Shown here piece after piece: positions 37,576 to 49,733 of a stretch of 64,000 bases of DNA. Origin of the DNA: Turbatrix aceti (Eukaryota; Nematoda; Chromadorea; Rhabditida; Panagrolaimidae); contig OZ017769.1 in NCBI GenBank assembly GCA_963969345.1, forward strand, positions 6,575,725-6,639,724, written 5' to 3'. Numbering within the stretch: the stretch's first letter is position 1; the number at the start of each line of letters is the position of its first letter. Made by a program: the position numbers and the translations under genes. A model generated the notes under the pieces. The model made no database searches and was not told where the DNA came from. It was given only the letters and a program-made list of their open reading frames with translations.

Positions 37576-38018
37576 ATGGTTAGTTGGGCTGCCTAATTAT
37601 CATTGGCATCTGTTAAATATTATGTGTTCTTTTTCAGGCCGATGCTAACCGCAGTCCCGGACGTGCTCCCCGTGGAGCTGCCTCAGGAACCGTTCGTCAA
37701 CGGTAATTTTTTTTGTCTTGCAGTTCTTCGAATATTATTTTTACCTATTCTGTTTTCAGACGCACCACCGGAGCAACGACTGCCAACCGAAGCCGCGGCA
37801 CGGCCGCTGGTGGTGGACTCTGGAAGCTGTACACGGAAGATTCGACCGGCCTCAAGATGTGAGTTGTGCTTGGATTTTTGTTGTTCTTGTGCATCCCTTA
37901 CTCTACGCTTTGCTTTGTTTTCAGCGGCCCCGTTCCCGTCCTCGTCATGAGCCTGGTGTTTATCGCCTCCGTCTTCGTGCTGCACATCTGGGGCAAGTTC
38001 TCGCGACGAACTGCCTGA
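37576..38018 (+). CDS. SEC61B: Protein transport protein Sec61 subunit beta
   Basis: Four exons, 37576-37578, 37638-37702, 37760-37858 and 37925-38018, encode 86 residues. The first coding exon is the ATG alone. Sec61 beta is the tail-anchored subunit of the ER translocon. The N-terminal half is Gly/Ser/Thr/Arg-rich and cytosolic ([21 protein letters not shown]). [21 protein letters not shown] is the family signature, and [19 protein letters not shown] is the tail anchor. ATTAAA occurs at about 38166. An alternative reading is that the transcript starts at a further upstream Met, but the ATG exon gives the exact family N-terminus. Confidence 0.93.
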
Positions 38019-40539
38019 GCCACAGCGAACGAGTACTGTCGACGTGGCTGCCCGGGGGTTTATTATAATATTTATCTATTTTGGACGACTTTGCGGTCAG
38101 CTAAATATGAGTTGAGTACACTTCCATTGGCGTCTTTGCAATTTTTTGTTGTCGTTTTTTTGTTTATTAAAGAGAAATGATAAATTGAAAAAATGGGTAC
38201 GTGGCTTTGCTTCGGCGCCGGCTGGCTTGCTTGCTTGCATCGTTCGCGCCCATGGGCGCGGCGGCATATCACGATTTTATGGCCTTCGGCGCCGAGTATT
38301 TGAAACGCACCTTCTGCCCCCACAATTTTCCATGTGCACGGCATTAGCGAAGATGTTATTACGCTAAAGCAGAGGGAAGGCATTGTATCCCAAAATCAGC
38401 AGAGGAAACCCCGAGCAAAGCCTGTTTTTGTCTTCGCGTGTATAGAGATTAGTAGCTTCCCCAAATTTGTCACAGTACGAAAACCTGCGTCACAGGATTT
38501 TGAATCTTTGTTGGCAGGATTTATGCGTCTTTGTAGTGTCACACACGTTCGGCCAAAGTTTGCGCTCGGAAGCGACTTGACTTGGCTTGCCTGCCCTGCC
38601 CTTTTCGCGGATCAAAATAGTTGCTATTTCGGTTTGCAGAGATTTTTGATGAGCGAAAGCCCCCTGTGCATGAATTTATTTTCGTGTTGTTGTTCAGAGC
38701 GCGAGGGAAGGGAAGATCCCCCCGTGACACAAGTGACCAATGAACTCGGTCAGGGTCACGTGCCCTGACTTTCCACGTTTTTTTTGGCGACAATGGATAA
38801 ACAAAGTGTCCCAAATAAAAGACCGACAAGCTGTTTTGTCCGGCGAACGAACGAACGCAAGCTGCTTTGGCAGAGTTGCGTGCCGAAGGCCTGCTTGGCT
38901 GCCAACGGCCGCTCCGTTCCGACGCCGACAGGCAGCCCTTTTGCTGTCAAAAACGAGAGCGAATGGAGATGGCAACCAACCATCAGCTGACTGTTATCAC
39001 ATGCGAACAACGTGCCAACTTTGACCCTCTTTGCACGCTCCACGCTCTACGCGCACAAGCCGCCGCCACCGCCCATGTAGCGTGGAAATAGACTCGGGTG
39101 GGTCTCCCCTGTTTCGCTTTCGTCCCTGCACAGCAACCACCATAGGCGAACGAACGTAAGGCAAACAAACAACAATCGTTTCAAAAGGCGAAGAGAAGAG
39201 CGGCAGGCAGTAGCAAAGTTTGGCGATGTTATCGAGTCACCTTCCGTATGGCGGCGCGCAGGCAGGCAGGCAGTGCACATGCACACGTGCTGGCTAACGT
39301 AACGCGGCCGGCCGCCCGAGGCGTTGCCGCTATCACCAACCAACCACCACCTGCTTTCCGCTGCGTCCTTTTTTGGCTTGCTTGTGCGTGTGCATGCGTT
39401 TTGTTTTCACGGAGGGGCGCGCGCGCTCTCGTGCATTGTCGTCGTCAGCAGCAGAACGCTGCAGAAGAGCCGGGAATCGTACGTCTTATATCCTGCATTG
39501 ATCGCGTTTTCTCCAGTGATTCGCCTCCTCCTCCTTCTCTTAGGAATTCCTCCCCCTCTCTCCTCATTCCGGGGCAGACCGCGTGTGTGCTGGCTGTTCC
39601 GTGCTGGAACGAACATATGACATGCCCCCCCCCTTCTCTCGCCTACATCGGCTGCGGTGGGACGCACTCTGCGGGCACGATCGCGCTCCAGGGCGCAGCA
39701 GGGCGAGCTCGTGTGCTCGTGCTCGTGCTCCGTCGTCATCAGGCATTGTTCTGCGAGCTAACTGTACCAGTACGGGGGATGACATCTCTCGCACCACCAC
39801 CAACACCGCACCAGTACCACAACCACTACCGCTGGTGCTGCTGCTGCTGCTGCTGCCGCGTGGAGTGCACTTGTTTGCTTGTGTGTGGTATATGCACAAC
39901 ACGCAGGCACACGTAGCAGCCCCGGGAAGAGAGAAGAACTCTTTCTTGACGCGGCCAAAAGCACAGCGCACCTCGCCTCTCAGGAGGAGGGAGGCGGCGT
40001 TACTCTAATATGACAAATTCATTACCCACGTGCCTCCTAGGCCGAAGAAGCGGACGACTGCCGTTGCTGCCGTTGCTGCAAGCCACACCACACCACACCA
40101 CACCCGCTGCAAAGGAATGTGCTGGCTTGCTTGCAACTTGGGGCTCTCTCTTTTTTTCCCTCTCGCATCCCCTGGCTCTCTCGCATCACCACACGCGCCG
40201 TTGTTTGTCGCACATTGCTGCTGCCTTTCTTGCTCTTCGTTGTACGAAAACACGTGCTTCGTGCTATCTCCCGCGTGTCACGTGATTGATAAACAAACTC
40301 CGTGTAAAAAGTACTCTTGCGGGTACTTACTTTTTTTCTTGTTTCAGCGCGTTCCAGAACCCAGGCAACGTATCCACGCCCGGTGCCTGCGCGCAGTGCC
40401 GTTTCTCTGCTGCCGCTCGCCGCCGTTGCCGCCGATCGTCGCATGACGCTTGCCGCGCCCCGACGACCCCCAGGCGACCCTCCGTCGCCATCGTCTGCTC
40501 CGGCCAATCGCCGCCTGCCGTGACTTTGCCGGCCTGCAG
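38019..40539. other. Intergenic, SEC61B to the Ig/FN3 receptor
   Basis: About 2.5 kb. Apart from the SEC61B 3' end it contains low-complexity DNA: a CTG run at about 39835-39856 and a CCACA run near 40080. A TTTTTTCTTGTTTCAG acceptor-like sequence ends near 40347 and may mark a 5' exon of the receptor gene. A 222-codon frame at 39248-39916 has no signature and a skewed composition, and is not called. Confidence 0.5.
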
Positions 40540-43500
40540 CCGCCGTCGACGCCGGTTTCCGTACCGCGTTGTCGGCGGCCGCAAGCCCGTAGCGCCACGT
40601 CGTGCTGGGTGCTCCTCGTCCTCCTGCTCGTGGTAGGCTACGTAGGTCATGCAGCGGCCGGTATCCTGCCGTTTGACGCCGCGTCTGACTCCGAAGAAGA
40701 TGACATCCTTCCTCCCCGCGTCATTCACTTTGAGCGCTTCGTGGGAGGTGGCCACCTGCCCGAACGCCTTCTAGAGAGCCGCCCAGAAGGTAGGAGAGTT
40801 CCACGTGCTTTTTTCTCTTCATTTCATCACGCTGGCCTTGCAGATGAGTGGATCCGGGTGGACGAAGCGCCCCTGACGCTGCGGTGCGCATTGAAGTTCG
40901 ACGAGTACTTTGAGTCTGATTTCAATTCGATTGGAAATGTTTCGTGGCTCGAGAATGACTCCGTTGTAAGGCCCGGCGACACGCTCATTATCAATCGACC
41001 TCTTGGCAACCACGTAAGTCACGCAACCGCCAGGTGTTGCAGGAGTGACCTTGAGCAATGGTTTTACAACCTGTTTGACTGACTGCGCCGCGTTTTGTTC
41101 TGTTTGCAGAGTTACAAGAAACTCCAGAAGCATGCCCGAATTTTTTTGCACTTTGGTTTTTGGTCGAAGCGATGATGAAACTCGACGAGCGACATGTCGC
41201 CAATTTTTGCGTCCTATTGCAATTTTTGCTCTCCATAGGCCAACTTTGGATTTTTAAGAATTGTCAATGTGGCACGTGCCTTGAGTGCATCACGTACGTC
41301 TTTGGCAGTGCGTAATCGCCGCAATTAAACCTGACAAAAACAGATTACGTCACAGCGCGCTCTTTTATCTTGTCAGGGCTGCGAGCACTTTTGTGGCGTA
41401 TACGTTGTATCTTTCCGCACGATTATCATTCTTCGTGCATACCAAACACCTGTGTTTGCGTGTGTGCAGCGTTTTTGTACGTACAGAGACCCGTCAATCA
41501 GCAGGAAGCGAGGAGCTCTTGCGGAAGGTCAAAGAGCACCCGAAGTTTACACTTTACACTTTTCTCCTTTGCGTCAGAAACAAAAAAAATAACATGGGGT
41601 TTTTTGCAGAATCGCACGACTTTTCGATGCATCGTGGAAGTGGGAGGCCTCGAAGGCCTCACCGGCGGGACCGTGATGAGTCGCAGCCTTACCGTCAGCG
41701 ACGAAGACTACAACCCGGTCGGCATCAGGCCTCTTCGGTGAGTGGGGAAAGAGCAAAAAACACCGTAATATGTACATGTACATACACAAATCCCTTTGCT
41801 TTGCAAACACCGGACGAAAAAAGACCATAGAACGATGGATTAACCGAAGGCGCAAATATTTTTTTTTTGCAAAAATTAGAGGGCGTTATCGCTACAGCCG
41901 CGGCTTATATTTACTTACAATTAGCAGTTCGGCCTTCCTTTGCCGCTGCCTTGTTCAGGACAAATGAAACGTCACGCACTTTTTGTACCACCAAAAAAGC
42001 CGCTTTTAGCCCCGATTTTTTTTATCTGAATAACGAATGTTTTTCAAAATGCCCAAAAGTGTTCGGCTCACCGTTCCATTTTTAGCTACCTGCTGCGAAA
42101 AGCGCCGTTTTTATGGGCTCGTTTCGAGTGTCGTTTCCCCGAAGGCCTGGCCCCCGTTATCTGGACCGACGCTACGGGTGCTGTCCTCCAGCCGAATTCC
42201 ACGCTCTTCATCGCCACTTCGTCGATATCATCCGTGCTCCACCTGGGCGTTGTCAATGGCTCCACGACGAGTGCTGTGACCTGCAAAGTCGGCGCCAACT
42301 TCACACGAACTGCGACCATCGTGAAGGGCTTTGGCGTTTCCGAAACGAAGGCCCCGACGATCGTGAGTGCCTTTCTCGGGCAGGATGCCGTCTTGGAGTG
42401 CAGGATGTCGAAGCCAGGGACCGTGTATTGGACCAAGTCTAACTCGGGTATCGTCGCCGGAGCCAGCAGCCCTCTCCTGCGGCTGTCATCTGTGAAGGAA
42501 GAAGACGCCGGCAATTACGTCTGCTGGTCGGGTCGGATCGATATTTCTTACGTCAACTTTTACGTCATCGGTGGGTCATTCACTGTTTTTATCAGAAAAG
42601 TGAAAAACAAAGTTTTGCAGATCGCTCGGAGCTGTTGTTAGAAGAATCCGGTTTTTCGAACGTGAGTCGGCGACAGGGTCAGTCTCTGACTCGGCGTTGC
42701 CAGACGTTCGGTGGACTCGGGGAATCTCCGGATGACGCAGACTGGTTTTTTGCGGGAAAACCGGTCCACCGGACGCCCAATGTCAAGGTGCTCCGCTCCA
42801 TCCGGGACGGCATCGGCTACGTCGACCTGCACATTGCCATCTCCGAGGAGGAGCACTCCGGCATCTACACCTGCATGCTGAAGACTTCCACCGGCCACCA
42901 GAGAATGCGCCAGTTTTCGGTTTGTCATCCGATTTTTGTTATTTAGCGTTTTATAACCATTTCTGTCTTCAGCTGACCGTCGTGGTGACCACGCTGGACA
43001 GGATAACCAACGTCTCAGCCCGGGTCCTCCACCAGAAAGCGTGCATCGTGCTGCGCTTCGTCGTGCCTCCCAGTGTGGATTCCAACTTTGCCAAGTTCAC
43101 CATGTTTTTTGTCATCACCGAGCAGACAAACTCGACGGAGCCCCTCAACTCGCTGCCCATCGACGCCCAGTGCCCGATTCTGCCCAACTGCGCGATGAAT
43201 GTGTGCGAGTCGGCAACTGGTCTCCCGCAGGCGACGCAGTACACGCTGCGGCTGAGCATGGTGCTTTCCGGCAGCGGAATGGTCATGACGCCGCCCTCCG
43301 ATCCCGTGACGCTGTACACGTGGGACGGAGAGGCGAAGCGTTCGGTGCCCTTCCAGGCGGCGATGCTGCCGGATCGGCAACTGCGCATCACGTGGAATCC
43401 GCCTCCACCGAAGGACATCGATGGCAAGGTGATCTACTACGTCATCCAGTGGATCGATTACTCATCCCGGAGCGAAAAATTACTCGCGCGCGGAAGAATG

Positions 43501-45893
43501 CTGAGCGCCGAAGTCCCGTACAACGACCGCCAATTCCTAATCGAAAACGTCGCCAATCTGTTCGTCGCCAGAATCCGTATCATCCCGGTGACGCGTTCGC
43601 GGGCTCTTCCCAATGCCACTCTATCGCACATCGATCGTTTCCCGTTTTTGGTCTTCTCGTCCACCGACCTGGAAACGTCAAACGCCGAATTGCCGACGCC
43701 GATCATCAGTCTCTCCCAAATCGAGCACTCGCCCATCATCAACGTCGACTGGCAACGACCCCGTGACGCCAACCTCACAACAGTCGTCCTGCGCTACCAG
43801 CACGTGCTGCAGATGAAGCCATCCTTCTCGACGCTCCAGGTGGCCGCGGCGACCGGGGGCGAGGTTATCGTCGACGACGTCAAGCCCGGCTACGTGCATC
43901 AGGTGTGCGCTGCGTACAAGACGGTCGACGAGGAGGTCGGGCCCTGGGCGTGCAATCACGTTGTCGTCCTCAACGAAGCCGGCAGGCTGCGGTTCGCGAC
44001 GGAGAAAGACGCCATGCTGCCGCCGCCGGTCTCTTGTTTGCATGGTGAGTTTTTTTTCTAAAAAAACATTGGGGCTCGTGCAAAACAAAGAAAGAAAGAG
44101 AGCAAATCGATGCTTTTTTCAAGTGCGAGTCAACAAAAATGTGCAAAAAAGAAAACAATGCGCTGCGGTGTTTTGACACGAATGTTTTTCTTTAGACTCT
44201 TGTCGATGCCTGCCAGCAGATCTGGGATTGCGCGTCGAGTGGATTGCTCCAAAGTCTCCGCTAGGCGTCGCCAAGTTTGTCAGTTTCGCAGTTTACTACG
44301 GCCTCGTGGATGACACGCAGATAGAAGCCCAGGAATCCGTCAGGTGAGTCGTTAGCCTTTTTTTCTTCTCAAATGGGATTTTTGCAGCCCGGACAACTCG
44401 ACCCAGACCTCCGCGGTGCTGGCGCCACTGCTGCCGGAGTCGGAATACCGCATTTCGGTGCAATCCTTCAACCAGAACGACGATAGTGTGGCGGGGGATG
44501 AATTTATCTGCAAGACGGCTTCAAACCTTCCTCTACCGCCTCCGAGTCACTTCAAGTACACTCTGCCCAACAACACCCACGTCGAGCTGTACTGGACGCC
44601 GCATCGTACTCCTGTCGTCGACGGTTACGTCATTTGGTGGCAGATCAACAACGAACCTGAGCAAAAAATTTTCGTTGAGGGAGTCAGCGCTGGAAATATC
44701 GTTATCGGCGACCTTCAACCGTATAACAAATACCAGGCCACCATTGCTTCTCACTCGCCGACAATGGGAGACTCTGACTTTCGTTCTGAGAAAGTTCTTG
44801 TTCGACTGCCACAATCCGTCATTGATCAACTGGAAGCCGAACGCCTCGCGCGAACGACGCCTGCTTCGGCGACAGGAAACTGGCACGAGTCAGCGCTCCT
44901 CAGGATCTACCTCATTGCAGCGGCGACCTTTTCCACGGGATTCCTTCTGTTGCTATGCATCGGCATGTGCTGCTGCATGATCTGCCTCAAGCGGTGGCCC
45001 GAGACGCGCGCAAGACTCCTGGCTCAGCTGGCGGGTCCCGGCGCGATGCAGCGAGGTCGGAATCTCTCAAACGCCTCTTCTGCGCTGTCCATTAGCAGTC
45101 GACAGGCCGAAACACGCGCGGGCATTCCCCTCGGGCTACAAAGTGCTTCCGACGTGCGACCTCTGCTGAGAAGACCGGCTCCGCCTCCTCCATCGGCGAA
45201 TGCCAAACCCCGCATCAAGGACACCAAGGGCCCCGCCGGCGGACCGCGACCACTCGGCAGCCGGCGCTACGAGGCTCTCCGCGATGACCCGGAGTTTCTT
45301 GCGACCTTGGCGGAGATGAACCGTGATCCCACCGGCCTGGGACTGCCCGCCTGCGAGCGAGACCGATGCTACCGTCAACTCCGCATCGAAGAAGAACGCC
45401 GCTTCCAGGAGATTGTGGCCCGGGAAAAGGCCGTTCTTGCCCGGGTCAAAGCTGCCTCGCCGCTGTTTCAGTACCGCCAAGAACGCGGATTCGTTACCTC
45501 CCTGTCGCTCGAAGATTTGCCATCCAACGCTTCCAACGGGGTGAGTTGTGCAATTTTTAGGCCTGATTTGATGGTTGATGGTATTTTCAGTTGCTTCCTC
45601 GATCTCAATCTCTCGCTTCACCGCCGGTTTTTCTCCAGCCGCGGCCAGCCTGTGCCGACGACAGCGGTGTGGCTCCGCCGCGTCCCCACCACAAGCATCC
45701 ACAGCAGCAGCAGCTGGGCTCAAGTTTGCCTGTTCTGCCGATGCCATCAACGATGGTGGGCCATGATTCCGGCATCGACCTTCACCTCCTCGCGCGCCGT
45801 GAGTCGGCAGACTCGCTCGTGCCTCCCACGTGCGTCGTTGCAAAGCCAAACCGCTCACCGCTCCTGGCTGCCGCAGCCCCACGTCCCGCGTGA
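40540..45893 (+). CDS. Ig and fibronectin-III single-pass cell-surface receptor
   Basis: Nine or more exons join in phase: about 40540-40789, 40844-41013, 41610-41737, 42086-42570, 42621-42919, 42973-44044, 44196-44343, 44388-45540 and 45591-45893. A hydrophobic signal sequence (CWVLLVLLLVVGYVGHAAAG) is followed by Ig-like domains (cysteine pairs such as LRCALKF and FRCIVEV; DAGNYVCW and HSGIYTCML), then several FN3 domains (DRQLRITWNPPPPKDIDGK, HVELYWTPHRTPVVDGYVIWW, LLPESEYRISVQSFNQ). The membrane helix is at about 44913-44985 (IYLIAAATFSTGFLLLLCIGM). The roughly 300-residue cytoplasmic tail is Pro/Arg-rich and unstructured. The architecture resembles DCC/neogenin/protogenin guidance receptors, but no diagnostic cytoplasmic motif was seen. 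The start is unresolved: no in-frame ATG precedes the signal peptide in this exon, so an upstream exon joined at the CTGCAG acceptor before 40540 is likely. Confidence 0.82.
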
Positions 45894-46591
45894 CACGCCG
45901 CCCCCCACATCGCCACATTGTTGGCGTCGTTCTCAGCCCTGCGGAGCCCAAACTGCCCTCGTTCTTTCGCACCTACGAGCGTCGACCTATTTCACGCCAG
46001 CCGCCGACGCTATTCTTCGGGGCCGAGTTCGTCGCCTTCTCCTAGCCTATCTGTCGATTTTTGCTCCTTCGTCTTCATCTCATGAAAGATGGTCTCATAC
46101 GCCGATGTTTATTTACCCTAATAATAATATCTATTAAAAACACGCTCATTTTATACATACCTGTCCTTACGTGAACCGTTGCGTGTTCTGGACATATTCC
46201 CGATGACATACCGTTTGATAGCATAAATATTACACCATTGTATAAAGTTGTATTTGATTCAGACGTTGATTGGGATTGGGATGGAAAAAAAGGTGTGCCT
46301 CGCTCATTCGAAAGTTGTGGGGTGCCAGGGAACGCCAAGATGATCGAACATCGGGGGTGGCGCCGATAGATGTGATCTTGATAGGAAAAGTTCCTCAAAA
46401 GAAGTATAGATCAAAAGAAGTGTGATTGATTTTTATAAATGCGAAATTAGATCAAAGCTGTGACAACCGTTTTGGTTTTCTCGAGACGAAAAACCGTAAC
46501 CAAGGTACTTTTGCCACGATTTTGCAATAGGGGCTCAATTGACCACGCTTTCTGATTTGTCTCCTGTTTTCGTACAGTTTTCGCTCCTGCA
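45894..46591. other. Intergenic
   Basis: About 700 bp between the receptor stop and the TPR gene. It should hold the receptor 3' untranslated region and the next promoter. No gene was recognised. Confidence 0.5.
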
Positions 46592-48991
46592 ATGTCGAAA
46601 GAGGTTCGTTTCTAATTTTTTTTGCATTGCATTCAATTAATTGTGCTTTCAGGCGCTGGAAGCAAAAGAACGTGGCAATGCGGCCTACAAGGACCGTGAT
46701 TTCGCCGCCGCCCACGCTCACTACGATGAAGCCATCCGTCTGTCGTCCCAGGAAATGGTCTTCTACTCCAACAAGAGTGCCGTGTTTTTCCAAGAAGGAA
46801 AGTTTGGCGACTGCATCGCTACCTGCAAGAAGGCGCTGAATGTTGGCTCTGAGAACAAGATTCTCATTGTCAAGTGAGTTTTTTGGGCCTATTTTTGTGT
46901 CATGTTCAGAGTTGTTCGATGCTCACCAAATTGCTCCTGCTCACTGCTCGCTCCTGCTCAACTCACGAGCGCGAGCGGAGCGAGCGCGAAAAATTGGAGT
47001 GCTCAATGAGCATGAGCAGAGCGAGCACGAAAAGTTGAATTGCTCAAAGAGCGCGAGCAGAGCGAGCGCGAGAAATTTTTAAAATGAGCACTGCTCACTA
47101 TAAATTTAGTGCTACAAATACTAAAATACTGGTAGTTTCGATCAAAAACACGATGTTGGGGGTATCTCCAAGCAATATGCGGTCTTTCTTTTCGCGAAGG
47201 ACTGAATTTGTGACTCAAAATTCACTTTTCTTGTGTGAGCCATTTTCGCTCATTGCTCGCTCCTGCTCGACTCACGAGCGTGAGCAGAGCAAGAGCAGAG
47301 GATCTGAGAATAAAAGAGCGCGAGCGGAGCGAGCGCGAAAATTTTAGGAACTCAAAGAGCATGAGCAGAGCGAGCACGGAAAATTGAATTGCTCAAAGAG
47401 CGCGAGCAGAGCGAGCGCTGAAAATTGTCGAATTAAACAACTCTGGTCATGTTTTCAGTTTCTTTGCAGAGTTATGGCTCGCATCGGAAAGGCAAAAATG
47501 GCTCAAGGAAAAACCTCGGAAGCGTATGCCTGGATGGAAAAGGCTTTGGCAGAGCACTCGAGTCCAGAAACCGACAAAATGATCGCCGATTTTTTACATC
47601 GGCGCCGTCTGAGCGATACTTACGCTCCAGAGCTCATTTCTTTGGTTATGGAGGATTCAAAGGACAAAAAGGCCGGGAAACGTGCCCGTGCTTTGGTCAT
47701 GTCGTCTCCGACGATGACGTCCTCTTTCGTCAAGTTCATGGCGCGGTTCAATGTTACAGTCCGCGACCCTTTCGTCATTGACTTTGTTAGTTTTTCTCTG
47801 TTTTTTCTTTTACAAAATATTTGAATTTTTTTATCATTTAGTTTGGCGCGGACATGATAGACGACCCGAAGTTTGACGTCGTTTACGTCAAAAAATGGTC
47901 GTCATTTTCCTGGATTGCCCCATTTATCGTGAGGCTTTTCATCTGTGATACTGCTCCGGACGCTTGGTCATCTAGTTGGGCTTACGCAATTCTTTCCCGA
48001 ACGAGCAAAGTTTTGAGTAGGTTTTTTGTTTGTTGGTAAAATCTTTATGGTAGATATGGTTTTTTTCTAGATTCCTTTACGCTTCATGTGCCGGAAGGCG
48101 TTACCGAGCCCCTCCATCCTGTTCTGTTGCCCTTCATCCGACAACGGTGGCGAAATCTTGAGACGCTCTATGGTCCTATCGAGTTCTTCCTCGAATTGCC
48201 CCCGAATCCTCCGAAACCAAAGGCGTTCAAAAATGTCGCCTTTGATATTTACAAATTCGGACATTTTGCTGCAAGTTTCTTTTTACGCGCATTTTTTTTG
48301 TTTTATTTATTCCATGTTTTTTGAATTTTAGACGCTCTTTAAAACCAAACGGTTCACTTCGCGTGAGGTTGAGATTCATTTTTTCAAGCCTGCAGTTGGC
48401 CGTTTCGAGTTTGCCAACAGGTTCACGAAATTGATGAAGGAAATGCCATTTCGGTATGTTTTTTGATAAATTTTATGAAAAATTAGTTTTTTGATTTTTA
48501 GTATGCCTGAAACCCGCAGAGTCAATGTTCTGTTGCCTGTCCCGAGTGCTCAGTTCGCCGCTGCTGACCTGGTTAACGCAGTGTACTCCGTTTTTCCGAA
48601 CATCCAAATTTTGGTTATGTTTTTCAACCTTCCGACGTCCAAAATTGTTGTACGTTTGTGTTTTATCATTACAACGCACAACGTTTGCTATCACTTTCAG
48701 GTTTCTCTCGATCGCAAACGTCTGGCCAAAGACTACGCTTTTCTGGTCAAAGAAGTGGAAAAAATGCCACCTCAACTCCGTGTCCACTTTCATTTCGAAC
48801 AGTATGTCAAGTTTTCCCACGCCTTGAACGCTCTTCGCGAGATGCAAACTCCACTGCGCGGCTTTACCCTTCTCGATAACAACAACCAAAATCCGTGGTT
48901 GCCTTCATCCAGAGGTTTCGTCAACAGGGATGAGAACAAACAGATTTGCCACGGCAACAAATGTCTTCGCTATGAGGTTACGTTCCACTGA
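46592..48991 (+). CDS. Hop/STI1-like TPR protein with unfamiliar C-terminal region
   Basis: Eight exons, 46592-46603, 46653-46873, 47470-47785, 47842-48016, 48071-48270, 48332-48453, 48502-48649 and 48701-48991, encode 494 residues. The first 120 residues are three TPR motifs closest to the TPR2A domain of Hop/STIP1, which binds the MEEVD tail of Hsp90: KERGNAAYKDRDF, YSNKSAVFFQEGKF, MARIGKAKMAQGK, KALAEHSSPET. The clamp residues Lys, Asn, Asn, Lys and Arg appear conserved. After a DP-like helical stretch (PTMTSSFVKFMARFN) the remaining 300 residues match nothing I recognise. They are rich in aromatic and beta-prone segments and end in CHGNKCLRYEVTFH. The intron at 48271-48331 is of the GC-AG type (GCAAGT donor). 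Intron 2 contains a 539-bp hAT element. Confidence 0.8.
46907..47445 (+). mobile_element. 539-bp non-autonomous hAT element, copy A
   Basis: It begins CAGAGTTGTTCGATGCTC and ends with the inverted tip AACAACTCTG, and is flanked by the exact 8-bp duplication GTCATGTT (46899-46906 and 47446-47453). The interior consists of repeated GAGCGCGAGCAGAGCGAG-type units with no transposase. It lies in intron 2 of the TPR gene, 17 bp before the splice acceptor of exon 3. Confidence 0.95.
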
Positions 48992-49047
48992 TGTATAGAT
49001 TTTGCGTTTTTTTTGTCTGTTGCTGTTACGATACGTTGCATTATTTT

Positions 49048-49586
49048 CAGAGTTGTTTAATTCGACAATTTTCAGCGCTCGCTCTGCTCGCGCTCTTTGA
49101 GCAATTCAATTTTCCGTGCTCGCTCTGCTCATGCTCTTTGAGTTCCTAAAATTTTCGCGCTCGCTCCGCTCGCGCTCTTTTATTCTCAGATCCTCTGCTC
49201 TTGCTCTGCTCACGCTCGTGAGTCGAGCAGGAGCGAGCAATGAGCGAAAATGGCTCACACAAGAAAAGTGAATTTTGAGTCACAAATTCAGTCCTTCGCG
49301 AAAAGAAAGACCGCATATTGCTTGGAGATACCCCCAACATCGTGTTTTTGATCGAAACTACCAGTATTTTAGTATTTGTAGCACTAAATTTATAGTGAGC
49401 AGTGCTCATTTTAAAAATTTCTCGCGCTCGCTCTGCTCGCGCTCTTTGAGCAATTCAACTTTTCGTGCTCGCTCTGCTCATGCTCATTGAGCACTCCAAT
49501 TTTTCGCGCTCGCTCCGCTCGCGCTCGTGAGTTGAGCAGGAGCGAGCAGTGAGCAGGAGCAATTTGGTGAGCATCGAACAACTCTG
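49048..49586 (-). mobile_element. 539-bp non-autonomous hAT element, copy B (inverted)
   Basis: The same length as copy A in opposite orientation: paired coordinates add to 96,493 and no differences were noticed. It is flanked by its own exact 8-bp duplication ATTATTTT (49040-49047 and 49587-49594). Different target duplications show two separate insertions, not one local duplication. It starts 56 bp past the TPR stop codon, probably within the 3' untranslated region. Confidence 0.95.
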
Positions 49587-49653
49587 ATTATTTTTGTCTG
49601 TTGTTACGATACACTCTGTTTTGTTGTGGGTACTGTAACCATCACCCCAACAT

Positions 49654-49700
49654 GACCCGCCTGAAATCAAAGCCGATGTCGCATTGATTTCAGGCGGGTC
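49654..49700. repeat. Perfect 17-bp hairpin
   Basis: GACCCGCCTGAAATCAA (49654-49670) and its exact reverse complement (49684-49700) surround a 13-base loop. No T-run or target duplication was seen next to it. Confidence 0.75.
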
Positions 49701-49733
49701 TTGATGGCTGCGCTATCGCTAACGCTTTCTCTG

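Noticed and set aside
39248..39916. 222-codon plus-strand frame
   Set aside because: Skewed Ala/Arg/Cys/Pro composition over microsatellite DNA, with overlapping frames on both strands.
46920..47420. Regularly repeated GAGCGCGAGCAGAGCGAG units resembling a CRISPR or satellite array
   Set aside because: They are the internal repeats of a hAT element with inverted tips and an 8-bp target duplication; the genome is animal.
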